A stretch of DNA of 39,046 bases from Methanococcoides methylutens (GCF_000765475.1 NZ_JRHO01000015.1:1-39046), one strand, 5' to 3'; shown: positions 16,776 to 26,405, counted from the first letter of the stretch. Numbers and translations: made by a program. Notes: a model not told the origin generated them from the sequence alone.

Positions 16776-18521
16776 ATGGACAGGTATGAACAGGTAATTG
16801 AACTGGCAAAAAGACGAGGTTTTTTGTGGAACTCCTTTGAGCTGTACGGAGGTACTGCAGGATTTTATGATTACGGACCTCTCGGAAGCACTTTAAAGAG
16901 AAGGATCGAGCAGATCTGGCGTGAACTCTACGTTATCCATGAAGGGTTCATGGAGATCGAGACACCCACAGTTGGTATCGAAGATGTTTTTGTCGCATCC
17001 GGCCATGTTGGAGGTTTTTCTGACCCCCTCTGCGAATGTAAAGAATGTGGCGAAGCGTTCCGAGCAGATCACCTTGTTGATAAGATAGTAGAAATTGCAG
17101 ATGCTTTGAGCAACGAGGAACTTGACAGGCTAATCAAGGAGAACAACATTGGATGTCCTGAATGTGGTGGCGAACTTGGCAAAGCTTATGAGTTTAACCT
17201 GATGTTCAAGACGAGTATCGGCCCGGGTACAGGAAGACAGGGCTACATGCGTCCTGAAACTGCACAGGGAATGTTCATAAATTTCCAGAGACTGTCTCGA
17301 TACTATCGTGAAAAGCTTCCCTTTGGTGCAACCCAGATCGGAAAATCATACCGTAACGAGATATCACCAAGGCAGGGAGTTATCAGACTTCGTGAGTTCA
17401 CACAGGCGGAAGCTGAAATATTCACCCATCCTGAAGAAAAGACCCATCCGAACATTGGAAACTTCGAAGGTGTTACATTAAACCTTTATTCAGATGAAGC
17501 ACAGCAAAAGGGTGTTATCGAACAGATGACCATCAGGGAAGCTATCGATCAGAACATCATTGCACATGAATTCCTGGCCTACCACATTGCACTTACAAAC
17601 AGTTTCCTGCAACGTGTGGGTATTGCTGCAGATAAACTCAGGTTCAGGCAGCACCAGAAAGACGAGATGGCACACTATGCTATCGATTGCTGGGATGCTG
17701 AGATACTTACCGACAGGTTCGGCTGGATCGAGGTCGTTGGAATTGCGGACAGGACAGACTATGACCTGATGGCACATGCAAAGACCAGTGGAAAAGAACT
17801 TGTGGTCAATATCGAGTACGATGAGCCGAAGATGATCGAACAGTTCGTGGTCAAGCCAAACATGGCAAAAATGGGACCTCTGTTCAAAGGGAAAGCAAAG
17901 GCTGTTGCCGATGCACTTAAAGAATTAAGCTCCGACGAACTTGACAAGGAAGAGATCAAGGTAACTGTTGATGGTGAGGAGTTCACAGTTCCTTCTGATA
18001 TCATATCCTATGCACAGGAAACTGTCAAGGTCAGCGGTGAAAAGATCGTACCGCATGTCATTGAACCATCCTATGGTATTGACAGGATCCTCTACTGTAC
18101 AATGGAACATGCCTTTGAAGAAGAAATTGTCGCTGGAGAAGGCGATGAGGATGAAGAGGAAAGGATAGTCCTCAGGTTCCAGAACGAGGTCGCACCTGTA
18201 CAGGTAGCTGTCCTGCCACTGCTTACAAGAGAAGAACTGATGGGTCCTGCAAAGCAGATCGCAGAAAAGCTTCGAAACAGGGGACTGCTTGTAGCCTATG
18301 ATGATTCAAGAGCCATCGGCAGACGTTACCGCAGGAACGATGAGATCGGAACACCATATTCCATAACCGTCGATTATGATACGATCGAAGATAAATCCGT
18401 GACCATCCGAGACCGTGATACAATGGAACAGGTAAGGGCACCAATAGATGGCATTGAAGATGCAATATATGACCTGGTCTATGGAAAGAAGGACTTTGAT
18501 ACTGCAGGTGTGAAGCTGTAA
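16776..18521 (+). CDS. glyS: Glycyl-tRNA synthetase (alpha2 type)
   Basis: Class II synthetase that charges tRNA(Gly) with glycine; cytoplasmic dimer, 581 residues, the normal archaeal length. The N terminus RGFLWNSFELYGGTAGFYDYGPLG is the family signature. A zinc-ribbon insertion shows CECKECGEAFRADH and CPECGG. Motif 2 (YRNEISPRQGVIRLREFTQAEAEIF) and motif 3 (EPSYGIDRILY) are present. The C-terminal anticodon-binding domain runs from about residue 475 (VAPVQVAVLPLL). GAGGATC precedes the ATG by 5 nt. An 8-bp inverted repeat spans the stop codon. hef follows in the same direction. Confidence 0.97.
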   Translation: MDRYEQVIELAKRRGFLWNSFELYGGTAGFYDYGPLGSTLKRRIEQIWRELYVIHEGFMEIETPTVGIEDVFVASGHVGGFSDPLCECKECGEAFRADHLVDKIVEIADALSNEELDRLIKENNIGCPECGGELGKAYEFNLMFKTSIGPGTGRQGYMRPETAQGMFINFQRLSRYYREKLPFGATQIGKSYRNEISPRQGVIRLREFTQAEAEIFTHPEEKTHPNIGNFEGVTLNLYSDEAQQKGVIEQMTIREAIDQNIIAHEFLAYHIALTNSFLQRVGIAADKLRFRQHQKDEMAHYAIDCWDAEILTDRFGWIEVVGIADRTDYDLMAHAKTSGKELVVNIEYDEPKMIEQFVVKPNMAKMGPLFKGKAKAVADALKELSSDELDKEEIKVTVDGEEFTVPSDIISYAQETVKVSGEKIVPHVIEPSYGIDRILYCTMEHAFEEEIVAGEGDEDEEERIVLRFQNEVAPVQVAVLPLLTREELMGPAKQIAEKLRNRGLLVAYDDSRAIGRRYRRNDEIGTPYSITVDYDTIEDKSVTIRDRDTMEQVRAPIDGIEDAIYDLVYGKKDFDTAGVKL

Positions 18522-18534
18522 ACACTTTCACACC
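18507..18534 (+). terminator. Inverted repeat across the glyS stop codon
   Basis: Perfect 8-bp stem GGTGTGAA (18507-18514) and TTCACACC (18527-18534), with a 12-nt loop that contains the TAA. No long T run follows, so it may be an RNA 3'-end stabiliser rather than a terminator. Confidence 0.35.
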
Positions 18535-18601
18535 GCTTGCCTCATATTTAATAAGGTTAAGAACGTAATTGCATCAAGCAACATTCAAACCTGTAATAAA
18601 T

Positions 18602-20860
18602 ATGAGCAACTTTATCAAACACTCCCTGGTCAAACCAGACACTATAGAACAAAGGCTCTATCAGCTTGACCTTGCCGGAAAGGCACTATCAGCACCAACA
18701 CTGGTAGTTTTGCCAACCGGTCTTGGCAAGACCATCGTTGCTCTTCTTGTTATTATTTCCAGGCTGGAAAAGGCCGGAGGGAAGGTCCTTATCCTTTCTC
18801 CCACAAAACCACTGGTTGAGCAACATGCTTCTTTTTTAAAAGCTGCCCTTAACATACCCGAAGAAGAGATACTGACATTCACAGGTGCAGTTTCCCCTGA
18901 GAACAGGGCAAAGCTCTGGGAAAAGGGACGGATCATCATATCAACACCACAGGTCATCGAGAATGACATCCTCACAAAAAGGATAAGCCTCGAGGATATT
19001 TCGCACATCACTTTTGACGAAGCACACAGGGCTGTCGGGAATTATGCTTACACCTATATTGCAGAGAGATATTTCCAGGATGCTAAGAACCCGCATTGTC
19101 TTGCTATCACTGCAAGCCCGGGAAGTTCCGATGAGAAGATCAGTGAGGTCTGCAACAACCTGTTCATAAGTTCAGTTGCCATCAAGACAGAATCCGATTC
19201 GGATGTTGCCCCATACATTCACAAAAAAGAGATAGAATGGAAGCACGTCATACTGCCGGATGAGATGAAAGAGCTGAAAAAGCTCCTGGACAAGGTCCTT
19301 GATGACAGGTTCAAGAAGCTTGGAGAACTTGGATATTCCCTCCCATACGGAAAGAGTGCTTCAAAGAGGGATCTACTGGGTCTGCAGAAAAAGTTGCAGG
19401 GAGAACTAAGAGGCATGGCCGATCCGGCAGTGTTCAGTGCATTGTCCATACTTGCAGAGATAATGAAAGTGAACCATGCTGTGGAGATCATTGAGACACA
19501 GGGTATCGAATCCCTTTCAAAATATGCTGACAGGCTGGAGAACGAAGCTGTCTCAAAGAGCGGAAGCAAGGCTGCAAAACGCCTTTCTGAAGACCTCTAC
19601 ATGAGACAGTTCTACCACAGGATAAAGGAATGCAGCACAGAGCATCCCAAACTCAATGTTGTTCGTGATCTGGTTTCCAGGGAACTCAATGGCAAACCGG
19701 AATCCCGGGTTATTGTCTTTACAAATTATCGTGACACCTCCGAGATGGTAACAAATGCCCTTTCCGAGATAAAAGGAATACGACCTGTCAAGTTCGTGGG
19801 TCAGAGTTCAAAGTTCCGCGACAAGGGGCTCACCCAAAAACAGCAGGTAGAGATCATCGAGAAATTCAAGGCAGGAGACTACAATGTCCTCGTAGCGACC
19901 TCAGTAGCTGAAGAGGGACTCGACATACCTGCCACCGACCTTGTACTGTTCTACGAACCGGTTCCCTCGGAGATCAGAAGCATACAGAGAAAAGGTCGTA
20001 CCGGCAGGAAACATGAAGGCAGGGTCGTTGTCCTTGTTACCAAAGGCACAAGAGATGAAGCATACTACTGGAGCTGTAACCACAAAGAGCGCCGGATGCA
20101 GAGCAATATGCAGCAATGGCAGGAGACAATGTCCTCCGACAATGGGAATCAGGACATTACAAGTGAGTTTGGGGTTACCCAGAAACAGCAAACGGGACTC
20201 TCAGACTTTACAGATGATGAAGTTACAGTTGTCCTTGACCAGAGGGAGATTCGAAGCACGGTAGCACGAAATCTTGAGAAGATGGGAATTAATATCGTTG
20301 TCAAGACCCTTGAGGTAGGAGATTATATCGTCAGCGACAGGACAGCCATCGAGCGTAAGAGTGCAGAGGACTTTGTGAGTAGCCTGCTTGACAGGGATCT
20401 TTTCAGGCAAATATCCGACCTTTCAGGAGCCTATGATAAGCCCATAATGATAATTGAGGGAGATGGTTTGTTCACTTCCAGAATGCTTAATCCGAATGTG
20501 ATACATGGAACCCTTGCAGCCCTTGTACTGGATTTCGGCGTATCGGTATTGTACACACGAGATCCTGAAGACACAGCATCCCTTATCAGTATCCTGGCAA
20601 AAAGAGAGCAAGTTGATGAAAAGAGAGAGATCAGTGTGCACGGGAAGAAGTCTTCAATGTTGCTTTCACAGCAGCAGGAATACATTGTGTCCTCCATTAG
20701 TGATATTGGGCCCAATGCTGCGAGAAATCTGCTCGAACATTTTGATTCGGTTGAAAATGTCATGAAAGCCGAGCAGGATGAACTGACAAAGGTCAAGAAC
20801 ATCGGACCAAAGACCGCATCAAAGATGAGGGAAATTCTCACAGGTAAATATAAAGGATAA
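18602..20860 (+). CDS. hef: Hef helicase-nuclease
   Basis: Archaeal FANCM/XPF homologue that processes stalled replication forks. From MSNFIKHSLVKPDTIEQRLYQ (residue 12 of the longest frame) it has 752 residues; the upstream TTG extension shows no family similarity. The superfamily 2 helicase part has Walker A PTGLGKT (38-44), DEAH (139-142), TASPG and the arginine-rich motif VI QRKGRTGR. A Q-rich linker is followed by the XPF-type nuclease with VVLDQRE, GDYIVSDRTAIERKSAEDF (the ERK-D core, near residue 583) and two helix-hairpin-helix motifs (DIGPNAARNLLEHF and NIGPKTASKM). All key residues appear intact, so both activities are expected. Confidence 0.96.
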   Translation: MSNFIKHSLVKPDTIEQRLYQLDLAGKALSAPTLVVLPTGLGKTIVALLVIISRLEKAGGKVLILSPTKPLVEQHASFLKAALNIPEEEILTFTGAVSPENRAKLWEKGRIIISTPQVIENDILTKRISLEDISHITFDEAHRAVGNYAYTYIAERYFQDAKNPHCLAITASPGSSDEKISEVCNNLFISSVAIKTESDSDVAPYIHKKEIEWKHVILPDEMKELKKLLDKVLDDRFKKLGELGYSLPYGKSASKRDLLGLQKKLQGELRGMADPAVFSALSILAEIMKVNHAVEIIETQGIESLSKYADRLENEAVSKSGSKAAKRLSEDLYMRQFYHRIKECSTEHPKLNVVRDLVSRELNGKPESRVIVFTNYRDTSEMVTNALSEIKGIRPVKFVGQSSKFRDKGLTQKQQVEIIEKFKAGDYNVLVATSVAEEGLDIPATDLVLFYEPVPSEIRSIQRKGRTGRKHEGRVVVLVTKGTRDEAYYWSCNHKERRMQSNMQQWQETMSSDNGNQDITSEFGVTQKQQTGLSDFTDDEVTVVLDQREIRSTVARNLEKMGINIVVKTLEVGDYIVSDRTAIERKSAEDFVSSLLDRDLFRQISDLSGAYDKPIMIIEGDGLFTSRMLNPNVIHGTLAALVLDFGVSVLYTRDPEDTASLISILAKREQVDEKREISVHGKKSSMLLSQQQEYIVSSISDIGPNAARNLLEHFDSVENVMKAEQDELTKVKNIGPKTASKMREILTGKYKG

Positions 20861-20871
20861 AAAGGTGAACA

Positions 20872-20897
20872 AGGGCAGAATCGCCCTGAAATTTATT
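20872..20897 (+). terminator. Terminator after hef
   Basis: Stem AGGGC (20872-20876) with GCCCT (20883-20887), loop AGAATC, followed by the AT-rich GAAATTTATT. Confidence 0.5.
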
Positions 20898-21065
20898 AAA
20901 GCATGTTCATTTCTATTTTTTGACCGGATAAGTTCCAACATATTGAACCAATACCTAAACCGACCATGCCATTAAATTAGCTATTTAATTTATTATTCAA
21001 TTTTGATCCTATCGGCCATCAGCAAACTATCAATGAACTGTTTGACCGATCTAAGACTAGGTTGT

Positions 21066-21554
21066 TCAATTAAGCCTTTCAAGGATATCAAGGCATTTTT
21101 CCATTATCTCAAGATATTCCCTGATCCTGCGAGGATCATTCTCGGAATGAACCAGACTTGCAATGGATTCTAACTTCATTTTCAGCATATCGGCAACAGA
21201 ACCCGTAACTTCCACGTGTTTGACCGGGGATGCAGGCACAGACCCCTGCCTTACATCAGGAGAAGTAAAAGAGATTGGCACTTGATCTGCCGGAAGTTGC
21301 CCTGCAGGTTCTGAAAATGTTGTGGCTTCCTGAACCGGAATATTCTGTGGAACTGTGGGGACTTCTGGCCTCATCATTTGTTCCTGTGAAGCCATATTTG
21401 TGCCAACGCCTTCACCCTGACAAATAGGACAAAGTACATCGCCGTGATACCTGAACATAGGGGCTCCACATGTTGTGCAGTGCTGTGCAAGCATTGTGCC
21501 ACCAAGTTCCAATAATCTTGAGATCTGTTTTATTTTATCATCACTATCGCTCAT
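21066..21554 (-). CDS. UPF0148 / autoantigen p27-like zinc-ribbon protein
   Basis: A 162-residue protein. After a short helix, an N-terminal zinc ribbon has Cys26, Cys29, Cys42 and Cys45 (CTTCG and CPICQ), as in the Sjogren's syndrome/scleroderma autoantigen 1 family, kept in archaea as UPF0148. A Pro- and Gln-rich flexible middle (55-110) leads to a C-terminal helical segment ADMLKMKLESIASLVHSENDPRRIREYLEIMEKCLDILERL. The cellular role is not established. AAGGTGAA precedes the ATG. It is transcribed away from the UPF0147 gene, with 116 bp between them. Confidence 0.88.
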   Translation of the reverse strand: MSDSDDKIKQISRLLELGGTMLAQHCTTCGAPMFRYHGDVLCPICQGEGVGTNMASQEQMMRPEVPTVPQNIPVQEATTFSEPAGQLPADQVPISFTSPDVRQGSVPASPVKHVEVTGSVADMLKMKLESIASLVHSENDPRRIREYLEIMEKCLDILERLN

Positions 21555-21670
21555 TTATTCACCTTTTCACTTACTCCATGAATGAAAGTCTTTTTATAGG
21601 ATATAATTGTTAGGGATACTACAGCATTGATTCTTATTTTATATCATTAAACCATTTTAAGGTGATCCAA

Positions 21671-21946
21671 ATGTTAGGAGCCAGCCAACCTGAAGACGTC
21701 ATAAAGCAATGTACGCAAGTGTTAGAACACATCGCAAACGATAATTCAGTTCCAAGGAACATCAGACGTTCAGCAAATGACATCCTTGCAACATTGAATA
21801 ACGAAGCAGAGCCACTATTCCTTAGAACATCATCCAGTATTTCAATACTGGAAGACATCAGCAACGATCCAAATATCCCGTTGCACACAAGAACCCTTAT
21901 CTGGAATGTTGCAAGCCAGCTTGAAACAATTCCTGTAGACGATTAA
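21671..21946 (+). CDS. UPF0147 family protein
   Basis: A small helical protein of 91 residues, conserved across archaea, function unknown. The start ATG at 21671 has GGTGAT exactly 4 nt upstream; a GTG three codons earlier lies inside that ribosome site and is rejected. Typical features are [29 protein letters not shown] and a repeat of the same pattern, [23 protein letters not shown], so it looks like two HEAT-like helical pairs. The family often sits near translation genes, as here beside sepS. Two hairpins follow the stop. Confidence 0.9.
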   Translation: MLGASQPEDVIKQCTQVLEHIANDNSVPRNIRRSANDILATLNNEAEPLFLRTSSSISILEDISNDPNIPLHTRTLIWNVASQLETIPVDD

Positions 21947-21957
21947 TATCAAAACGA

Positions 21958-22020
21958 CCCACGACAAGTGGGAAGAGATCCGGTCTGATGATTCAGACCA
22001 AACTTATCCTTTTATTTTAT
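21958..22020 (+). terminator. Double hairpin terminator after UPF0147
   Basis: CCCAC/GTGGG stem at 21958-21972, then a perfect 7-bp stem GGTCTGA/TCAGACC at 21982-21999 with loop TGAT. A T-rich stretch to 22020 follows. Confidence 0.65.
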
Positions 22021-22139
22021 GCATCTTGTAGCTTACATGCTTTTCCCGAACGTAAGTATAATAGCCATTGATAACTTTTTATGCATGAAATTACGATTAA
22101 TACATGCGATAATTACTATAAATTAAAAGAGATTTTATC

Positions 22140-23759
22140 ATGAAATTCGATCCTGAAGCCATAAGAAAAGCAACCAAAGAAGACTTTGATGCTACATGGA
22201 AAAATGGGAAGGACCTTGTTCACAGATCAGGGCTGAACCAGCAGTACCCACACACATCATTCAATTTTGGAAAAGCACATCCGGTCTACGATACAATATC
22301 AAAGCTCAGAGAAGCCTACATGCGTATGGGCTTTGACGAGATGATGAATCCGCTCATTGTGGATGAACGTGAAGTTCACAAGCAGTTTGGTCACGAAGCA
22401 CTGGCAGTCCTTGACCGCTGTTTCTACCTGGCAGGATTACCAAGACCAAACGTTGGCATCTCCGACCAGAGGATCGCAACAATAAAAGAGATGCTTGGAG
22501 GTATTGATGATGACGGGATCGAGATCATCCGAAAAGTTCTCCATTCATACAAGAAGGGAGAAGTTGAAGGAGATGACCTTGTCCCCGAAATCGCACACAA
22601 ACTCGATGTTTCTGACGCCCTTGTTGTCGAAATGATCGACCAGGTATTCCCGGAATTCAAGGAACTTACCCCTCAGGCCACCAGGAAAACACTTAGAAGC
22701 CACATGACATCCGGATGGTTCCTTTCCCTTGCAGGGATACTGGAACGTGCAAGACCACCATTCCACTTCTTCTCGATCGACCGTGCTTTCAGGAGAGAAC
22801 AGCAGGAAGATGCATCACGTCTCATGACCTACTACACTGCTTCATGTGTGATCATGGACGAAGATGTCACAATAGACCATGGAAAAGCAGTTGCACAGGG
22901 ACTTCTTTCCCAGTTCGGTTTCGAAAAGTTCCTTTTCAGACCTGATGAGAAGAGGAGCAAATATTATGTCCCGGACACACAGATCGAAGTATTTGCATAT
23001 CATCCAAAACTTGTGGGCTCAAATACAAAATACTCCGATGGCTGGATAGAGATCGCAACCTTTGGAATTTACTCACCAATCGCCCTTTCAGAATACGATA
23101 TACCATACCCGGTCATGAATCTCGGACTTGGCGTTGAAAGGCTCGCCATGATCCTTCACGACTCCACCGACCTGCGTGCAATGACATATCCACAGATCCC
23201 ACAGTACTCCGAATGGACATTGAAAGACGGAGAACTGGCAACGATGATATTTGTGGACAAGTTGCCCGAAACCACCGAAGGTCAGGAGATCATGGACAGC
23301 ATCGTTGAGCAATGTGAGCTACATTCATCAGAACCAAGCCCATGCGAATTTGCTGCCTGGGAAGGATCGATTAACGGAAAGAAGGTTAAAGTATCCGTAG
23401 TGGAACCTGAAGAGGATACAAAGCTCTGTGGACCAGCAACATTCAACGAAGTGCTTGTCTATGAGAATGATGTTCTGGGACTTCCAAACAACAAGAAGTG
23501 GAAGAAGGCTTACGAGAACCACTCAGCAAGGACAGGCGTAAGGTTCCTTGATGCTTTTGCAGCACAAGCAGCCAGGGAGATCGAAGAAGCAGTTGAAAGC
23601 GGAGAGAATACAGTGGAAACCCGTGTAAGGATCGTTAAGGTACCATCCGAGATCAACATAAAGCTCGACCCACTTGCCCAGAGATATATAACAGGCAAGA
23701 ACAAGAAAATTGATATCCGCGGTCCCGTCTTTACAACAATCAGAGCAGAGATCGAATAA
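22140..23759 (+). CDS. sepS: O-phosphoseryl-tRNA(Cys) synthetase
   Basis: Class II synthetase, related to the PheRS alpha chain, that charges tRNA(Cys) with O-phosphoserine; SepCysS then converts it to Cys-tRNA. The 539-residue length is typical. Recognisable parts are HPVYDTISKLREAYMRMGFDEMMNPLIVDE, KTLRSHMTSGWFLSLAG with FSIDRAFRREQQEDASRLMTYYTASCVI (motif 2), and GLGVERLAMILHDSTDLRAMTYPQI (motif 3). The C-terminal part binds the anticodon. This indirect Cys route is typical of methanogens. SepCysS is not in the window. DUF169 follows after 22 bp, so the two are probably co-transcribed. Confidence 0.97.
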   Translation: MKFDPEAIRKATKEDFDATWKNGKDLVHRSGLNQQYPHTSFNFGKAHPVYDTISKLREAYMRMGFDEMMNPLIVDEREVHKQFGHEALAVLDRCFYLAGLPRPNVGISDQRIATIKEMLGGIDDDGIEIIRKVLHSYKKGEVEGDDLVPEIAHKLDVSDALVVEMIDQVFPEFKELTPQATRKTLRSHMTSGWFLSLAGILERARPPFHFFSIDRAFRREQQEDASRLMTYYTASCVIMDEDVTIDHGKAVAQGLLSQFGFEKFLFRPDEKRSKYYVPDTQIEVFAYHPKLVGSNTKYSDGWIEIATFGIYSPIALSEYDIPYPVMNLGLGVERLAMILHDSTDLRAMTYPQIPQYSEWTLKDGELATMIFVDKLPETTEGQEIMDSIVEQCELHSSEPSPCEFAAWEGSINGKKVKVSVVEPEEDTKLCGPATFNEVLVYENDVLGLPNNKKWKKAYENHSARTGVRFLDAFAAQAAREIEEAVESGENTVETRVRIVKVPSEINIKLDPLAQRYITGKNKKIDIRGPVFTTIRAEIE

Positions 23760-23781
23760 AAAACAATTTGAGGGAAGAAAT

Positions 23782-24399
23782 ATGTTCACAGAGATCGCAA
23801 AGCTCATGGACAAAGGTGAGCCAGTCTGCATAACCTTTGAAAAAGGAGATATAGGCGAGGAATACGACTTCCTGTACTGTGAACTTATTACAAAAGCACG
23901 CGAAGGAGAGGCATTTCTTGCCTCCTCCCAGCGATGCCCCCCCGGAAAATATGTCCTGGGAGTTTCTGAAGACAAGCCGGATGGCTATTACCTTAAGTCC
24001 GGTCGTTATATTGACAAAGAGACCGCTGCCAATGCAGCCTCAAATCTTCCAAGAGTCAGCAGGGAATATGACCACATGAAGATCGAACCATTGTCAAAGA
24101 ACGATAGTCATTTTGATGTAATGATACTCTACCTGATGCCAGAGAAAGCTATGAGAATAGTTCAGGCTATGGCATATAACGATGGAGAGCGTTTATGCAT
24201 CGACACCTTCGGTGCAGCTTCCATATGCGGAGATTGTACGGCACTTGCGTATGAAAAAGGGATAGGATTATCCTACGGTTGCAAGGGTTCACGCAAGCAC
24301 AGTGATTATAGCGATAACGAGATACCTATCGGCCTACGCTTTGACAAAGCAGAAAAAATAGAGAAGGGATTGAAGAATATCCCTGAAACCAGAAATTGA
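23782..24399 (+). CDS. DUF169 family protein
   Basis: The 205-residue soluble protein starts at MFTEIAKLMDKGEPV, with GAGGGAAG 6 nt upstream; a longer frame would run back into sepS. Family features include PVCITFEKGDI, YCELITKAREGEAFLASSQRCPPGKYVLG, a strongly conserved IDTFGAASICGDCTALAYEKGIGLSYGCKGSRKHSD segment rich in Cys, and the closing EIPIGLRFDKAEKI. Cys residues in this block (CGDC and GCKGSRK) suggest metal or cofactor binding, but no activity is established. It probably shares an mRNA with sepS, which is the only hint of role. Confidence 0.85.
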   Translation: MFTEIAKLMDKGEPVCITFEKGDIGEEYDFLYCELITKAREGEAFLASSQRCPPGKYVLGVSEDKPDGYYLKSGRYIDKETAANAASNLPRVSREYDHMKIEPLSKNDSHFDVMILYLMPEKAMRIVQAMAYNDGERLCIDTFGAASICGDCTALAYEKGIGLSYGCKGSRKHSDYSDNEIPIGLRFDKAEKIEKGLKNIPETRN

Positions 24400-24454
24400 C
24401 CTAAACTTATGTGCTTGTGCTTCAAACCAGCTTTCTTTTGTAATTTATCCACAT

Positions 24455-24844
24455 TTAACGTGCTTCGTAGAAGCACATATCCTCAGCCAATACACGAGTC
24501 TCTTTTCCGACATCATTGGAAAGCACCTTGCTTATGCGAGCAATGCTTTTGGTCTGGAGCTGAAGGCGGATCATCATGGTCTCATGCTCCTCAAAGAACA
24601 TGTCATTGCTGGCAATTGTCCTGTGGGTTGACAACTGGTGCTTTACCACTTTTGCAATTATGCCGGTGGTCCCATGCATCAGGTCCTGTATGGAAGTATG
24701 AGTAAGAAATACATTATCACCTGTATTCACATTTAAGGCTGTGAAAAAATTCTGAGGCGTACGTATCTCGATCGTGCGCAACTGATGGTTCTTCAGTTCA
24801 GAGATGACTAAATCCGATATACCCGTAAGTGCGACGTATTCCAT
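24455..24844 (-). CDS. DUF473 family protein
   Basis: A 129-residue protein, start MEYVALTGISDLVISEL. GGTGAT lies 4 nt before this ATG, and a GTG three codons upstream is part of that site, so the shorter start is chosen. The layout (LRTIEIRTPQNFFTALNVNTGDNVFLTHTSIQDLMHGTTGIIAKV) fits DUF473, found in methanogens, where a small beta-rich domain recalls ASCH/PUA-type folds. Function unknown. The ribosome site overlaps the stop of the PAC2 gene, 5 nt between stop and start, so translation is probably coupled. Confidence 0.82.
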   Translation of the reverse strand: MEYVALTGISDLVISELKNHQLRTIEIRTPQNFFTALNVNTGDNVFLTHTSIQDLMHGTTGIIAKVVKHQLSTHRTIASNDMFFEEHETMMIRLQLQTKSIARISKVLSNDVGKETRVLAEDMCFYEAR

Positions 24845-24849
24845 TTTGA

Positions 24850-25599
24850 TCACCCGTACATTGGGAACTCTTTTCTTGGCGTTGTTGACTGTTCAGTTGT
24901 ACGAACATCCTCAGCAAGCTTCTGCATTTCAACTTCGATCTTTTCAGCCTGTTCAATAAGATCCTCCGTATCTATCGAAAATCCATACAGGGAATTCAGG
25001 ACATCTACGACCACTGCCGCTGCTCTTGGGTCCGGGTTCTGAGTCTTGGTTGCCCCAAGAAGGCTTATGGCCGGCAGACCATGCATGAAACATTCTGCCA
25101 TTACACTACCGGAAATACCTGAGATCGTACCCATCTGGAAGATCTCTACCTTTTCTTTGATCTTTTCCAGCATTTCCTCATTGGTCGCTGCACCAAAGAC
25201 CTTGTTATCCTCTCCCATAGTAGCAATACCTGCGATAGAGATAACCTCTTTTACACCGACAGATTTGGCCCATCCGACAAGAGCCTTGCTAACATCATAG
25301 GAAACAGAAGGATTGATAGGGATATCAGATACCACCATCACAAGGTTATGTTCCTCACTCTCATATATTCTGACCGGCATGTTGACAAGACCCTCGTACA
25401 GAACAGCTATAGGAGGGAAATACCTGGATTCAATGGAACCGATATATTCCATGTCCAGTTCTTCAATAATTTGCTGGCTGGCAATATTACCCACAAGACC
25501 TATTCCCGGAAAACCTTCGATCAATATTGGCTCTTTTGATCTTACGGGCTTTGTTATGATCTCTACATCGATCGCATCATAATCATCTGTTTCTGACAA
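24850..25599 (-). CDS. PAC2-family proteasome assembly chaperone homologue
   Basis: A soluble protein of 249 residues. The PAC2 core is clear: ILIEGFPGIGLVGNIASQQIIEEL near the N terminus, YFPPIAVLYEGLVNMPVRIY, then ISIAGIATMGEDNKVFGAATNEEM and GSVMAECFMHGLPAISLLGAT. The C terminus is a long helix (DLIEQAEKIEVEMQKLAEDVR). In archaea, PbaB-type members bind proteasome subunits and help their assembly; the C-terminal HbYX-like motif is not present, since the protein ends KEFPMYG. The start is a TTG with GGTGAT 4 nt upstream, the spacing used by its neighbours. Proteasome genes are not in the window. Confidence 0.85.
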   Translation of the reverse strand: MSETDDYDAIDVEIITKPVRSKEPILIEGFPGIGLVGNIASQQIIEELDMEYIGSIESRYFPPIAVLYEGLVNMPVRIYESEEHNLVMVVSDIPINPSVSYDVSKALVGWAKSVGVKEVISIAGIATMGEDNKVFGAATNEEMLEKIKEKVEIFQMGTISGISGSVMAECFMHGLPAISLLGATKTQNPDPRAAAVVVDVLNSLYGFSIDTEDLIEQAEKIEVEMQKLAEDVRTTEQSTTPRKEFPMYG

Positions 25600-25760
25600 A
25601 AAAATCACCCTCTATAAAATGTAACCCCATCACTATTCAGTTCGTATACTTTACACTTATTATATAATTGGAGATTCTCATAGATAAGAACATCGTTATC
25701 AGACCGCAGAACGATATACATAAAACCGATGATAACAAAATGCATTCAAATAATGGAGAA

Positions 25761-26360
25761 ATGATCATGGAAAGGTCTATACAATATTTCGATAATGTCG
25801 GCAAACAGAACACTGACAATGTTGTGAAGGTAGCTGCCAAAAGAGCAGAAGAACTGGGGATAAAAAATATTGTCCTTTCGAGTACAGAAGGTTATACGGC
25901 CCTGAAGATGGCAGAAGAGGTTAAGGGCAAAGACATAAAGATAATTGCTATAACCCATCAGTACGGACTCCGCGAGGATGGAAACTGGGAAATGGACGAA
26001 GATAACCTGAAGAAACTGCAGGAAATGGGCGTTCTGGTCACCACACAATCACACATGTTCTCAGGAGTGGAACGTGCTATCTCAAAGAGGCTGGGAGGTG
26101 CAAGCCGTGCAGATGTCATCTCTGACACACTTCGTGCAGTCTTCGGAAAAGGTTTCAAGGTCGCCCTGGAAGTCGTGATGATGGCAGCAGATTCAGGCCA
26201 CATTCCTGTCTCAAAGGATACCGAAGTAATAGCTATCGGAGGAACACGCCAGGGCGCCGATGTGGCTCTTGTGGTAAGACCTGCACATTCACAGAACTTC
26301 TTTGACATACAGGTTCGCGAGATCCTTGCAATGCCACGTGCAAAAGAAGAACCAAAATAA
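25761..26360 (+). CDS. Pyruvate-kinase C-domain-like protein
   Basis: A 199-residue protein. The start ATG at 25761 has TGGAGAA just upstream; the longer frame to 25668 lies in the divergent promoter region. The sequence (YFDNVGKQNTDNVVKVAAKRAEELGIKNIVLSSTEGYTALKMAE... VIAIGGTRQGADVALVVRPAHSQNFFDIQVREILAMPR) matches the stand-alone version of the C-terminal alpha/beta domain of pyruvate kinase, which in the full enzyme binds regulators. No catalytic barrel is attached, so it is not a pyruvate kinase. Its role in archaea is not settled. It is divergent from the PAC2 gene, with a 160-bp region between that carries TATTATATAATT at 25659-25670. Confidence 0.85.
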   Translation: MIMERSIQYFDNVGKQNTDNVVKVAAKRAEELGIKNIVLSSTEGYTALKMAEEVKGKDIKIIAITHQYGLREDGNWEMDEDNLKKLQEMGVLVTTQSHMFSGVERAISKRLGGASRADVISDTLRAVFGKGFKVALEVVMMAADSGHIPVSKDTEVIAIGGTRQGADVALVVRPAHSQNFFDIQVREILAMPRAKEEPK

Positions 26361-26405
26361 AACAAAATAAGTTCAAATCAAATTAAAAGACTTATTTTTA
26401 CACCA

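Noticed and set aside
16547-16777. 76-residue hydrophobic frame on the minus strand upstream of glyS
   Set aside because: No ribosome site, AT-rich DNA tends to give hydrophobic frames, and it overlaps the likely glyS promoter.
25761-26360. Pyruvate kinase
   Set aside because: Only the C-terminal regulatory-type domain is present; the catalytic barrel is absent.
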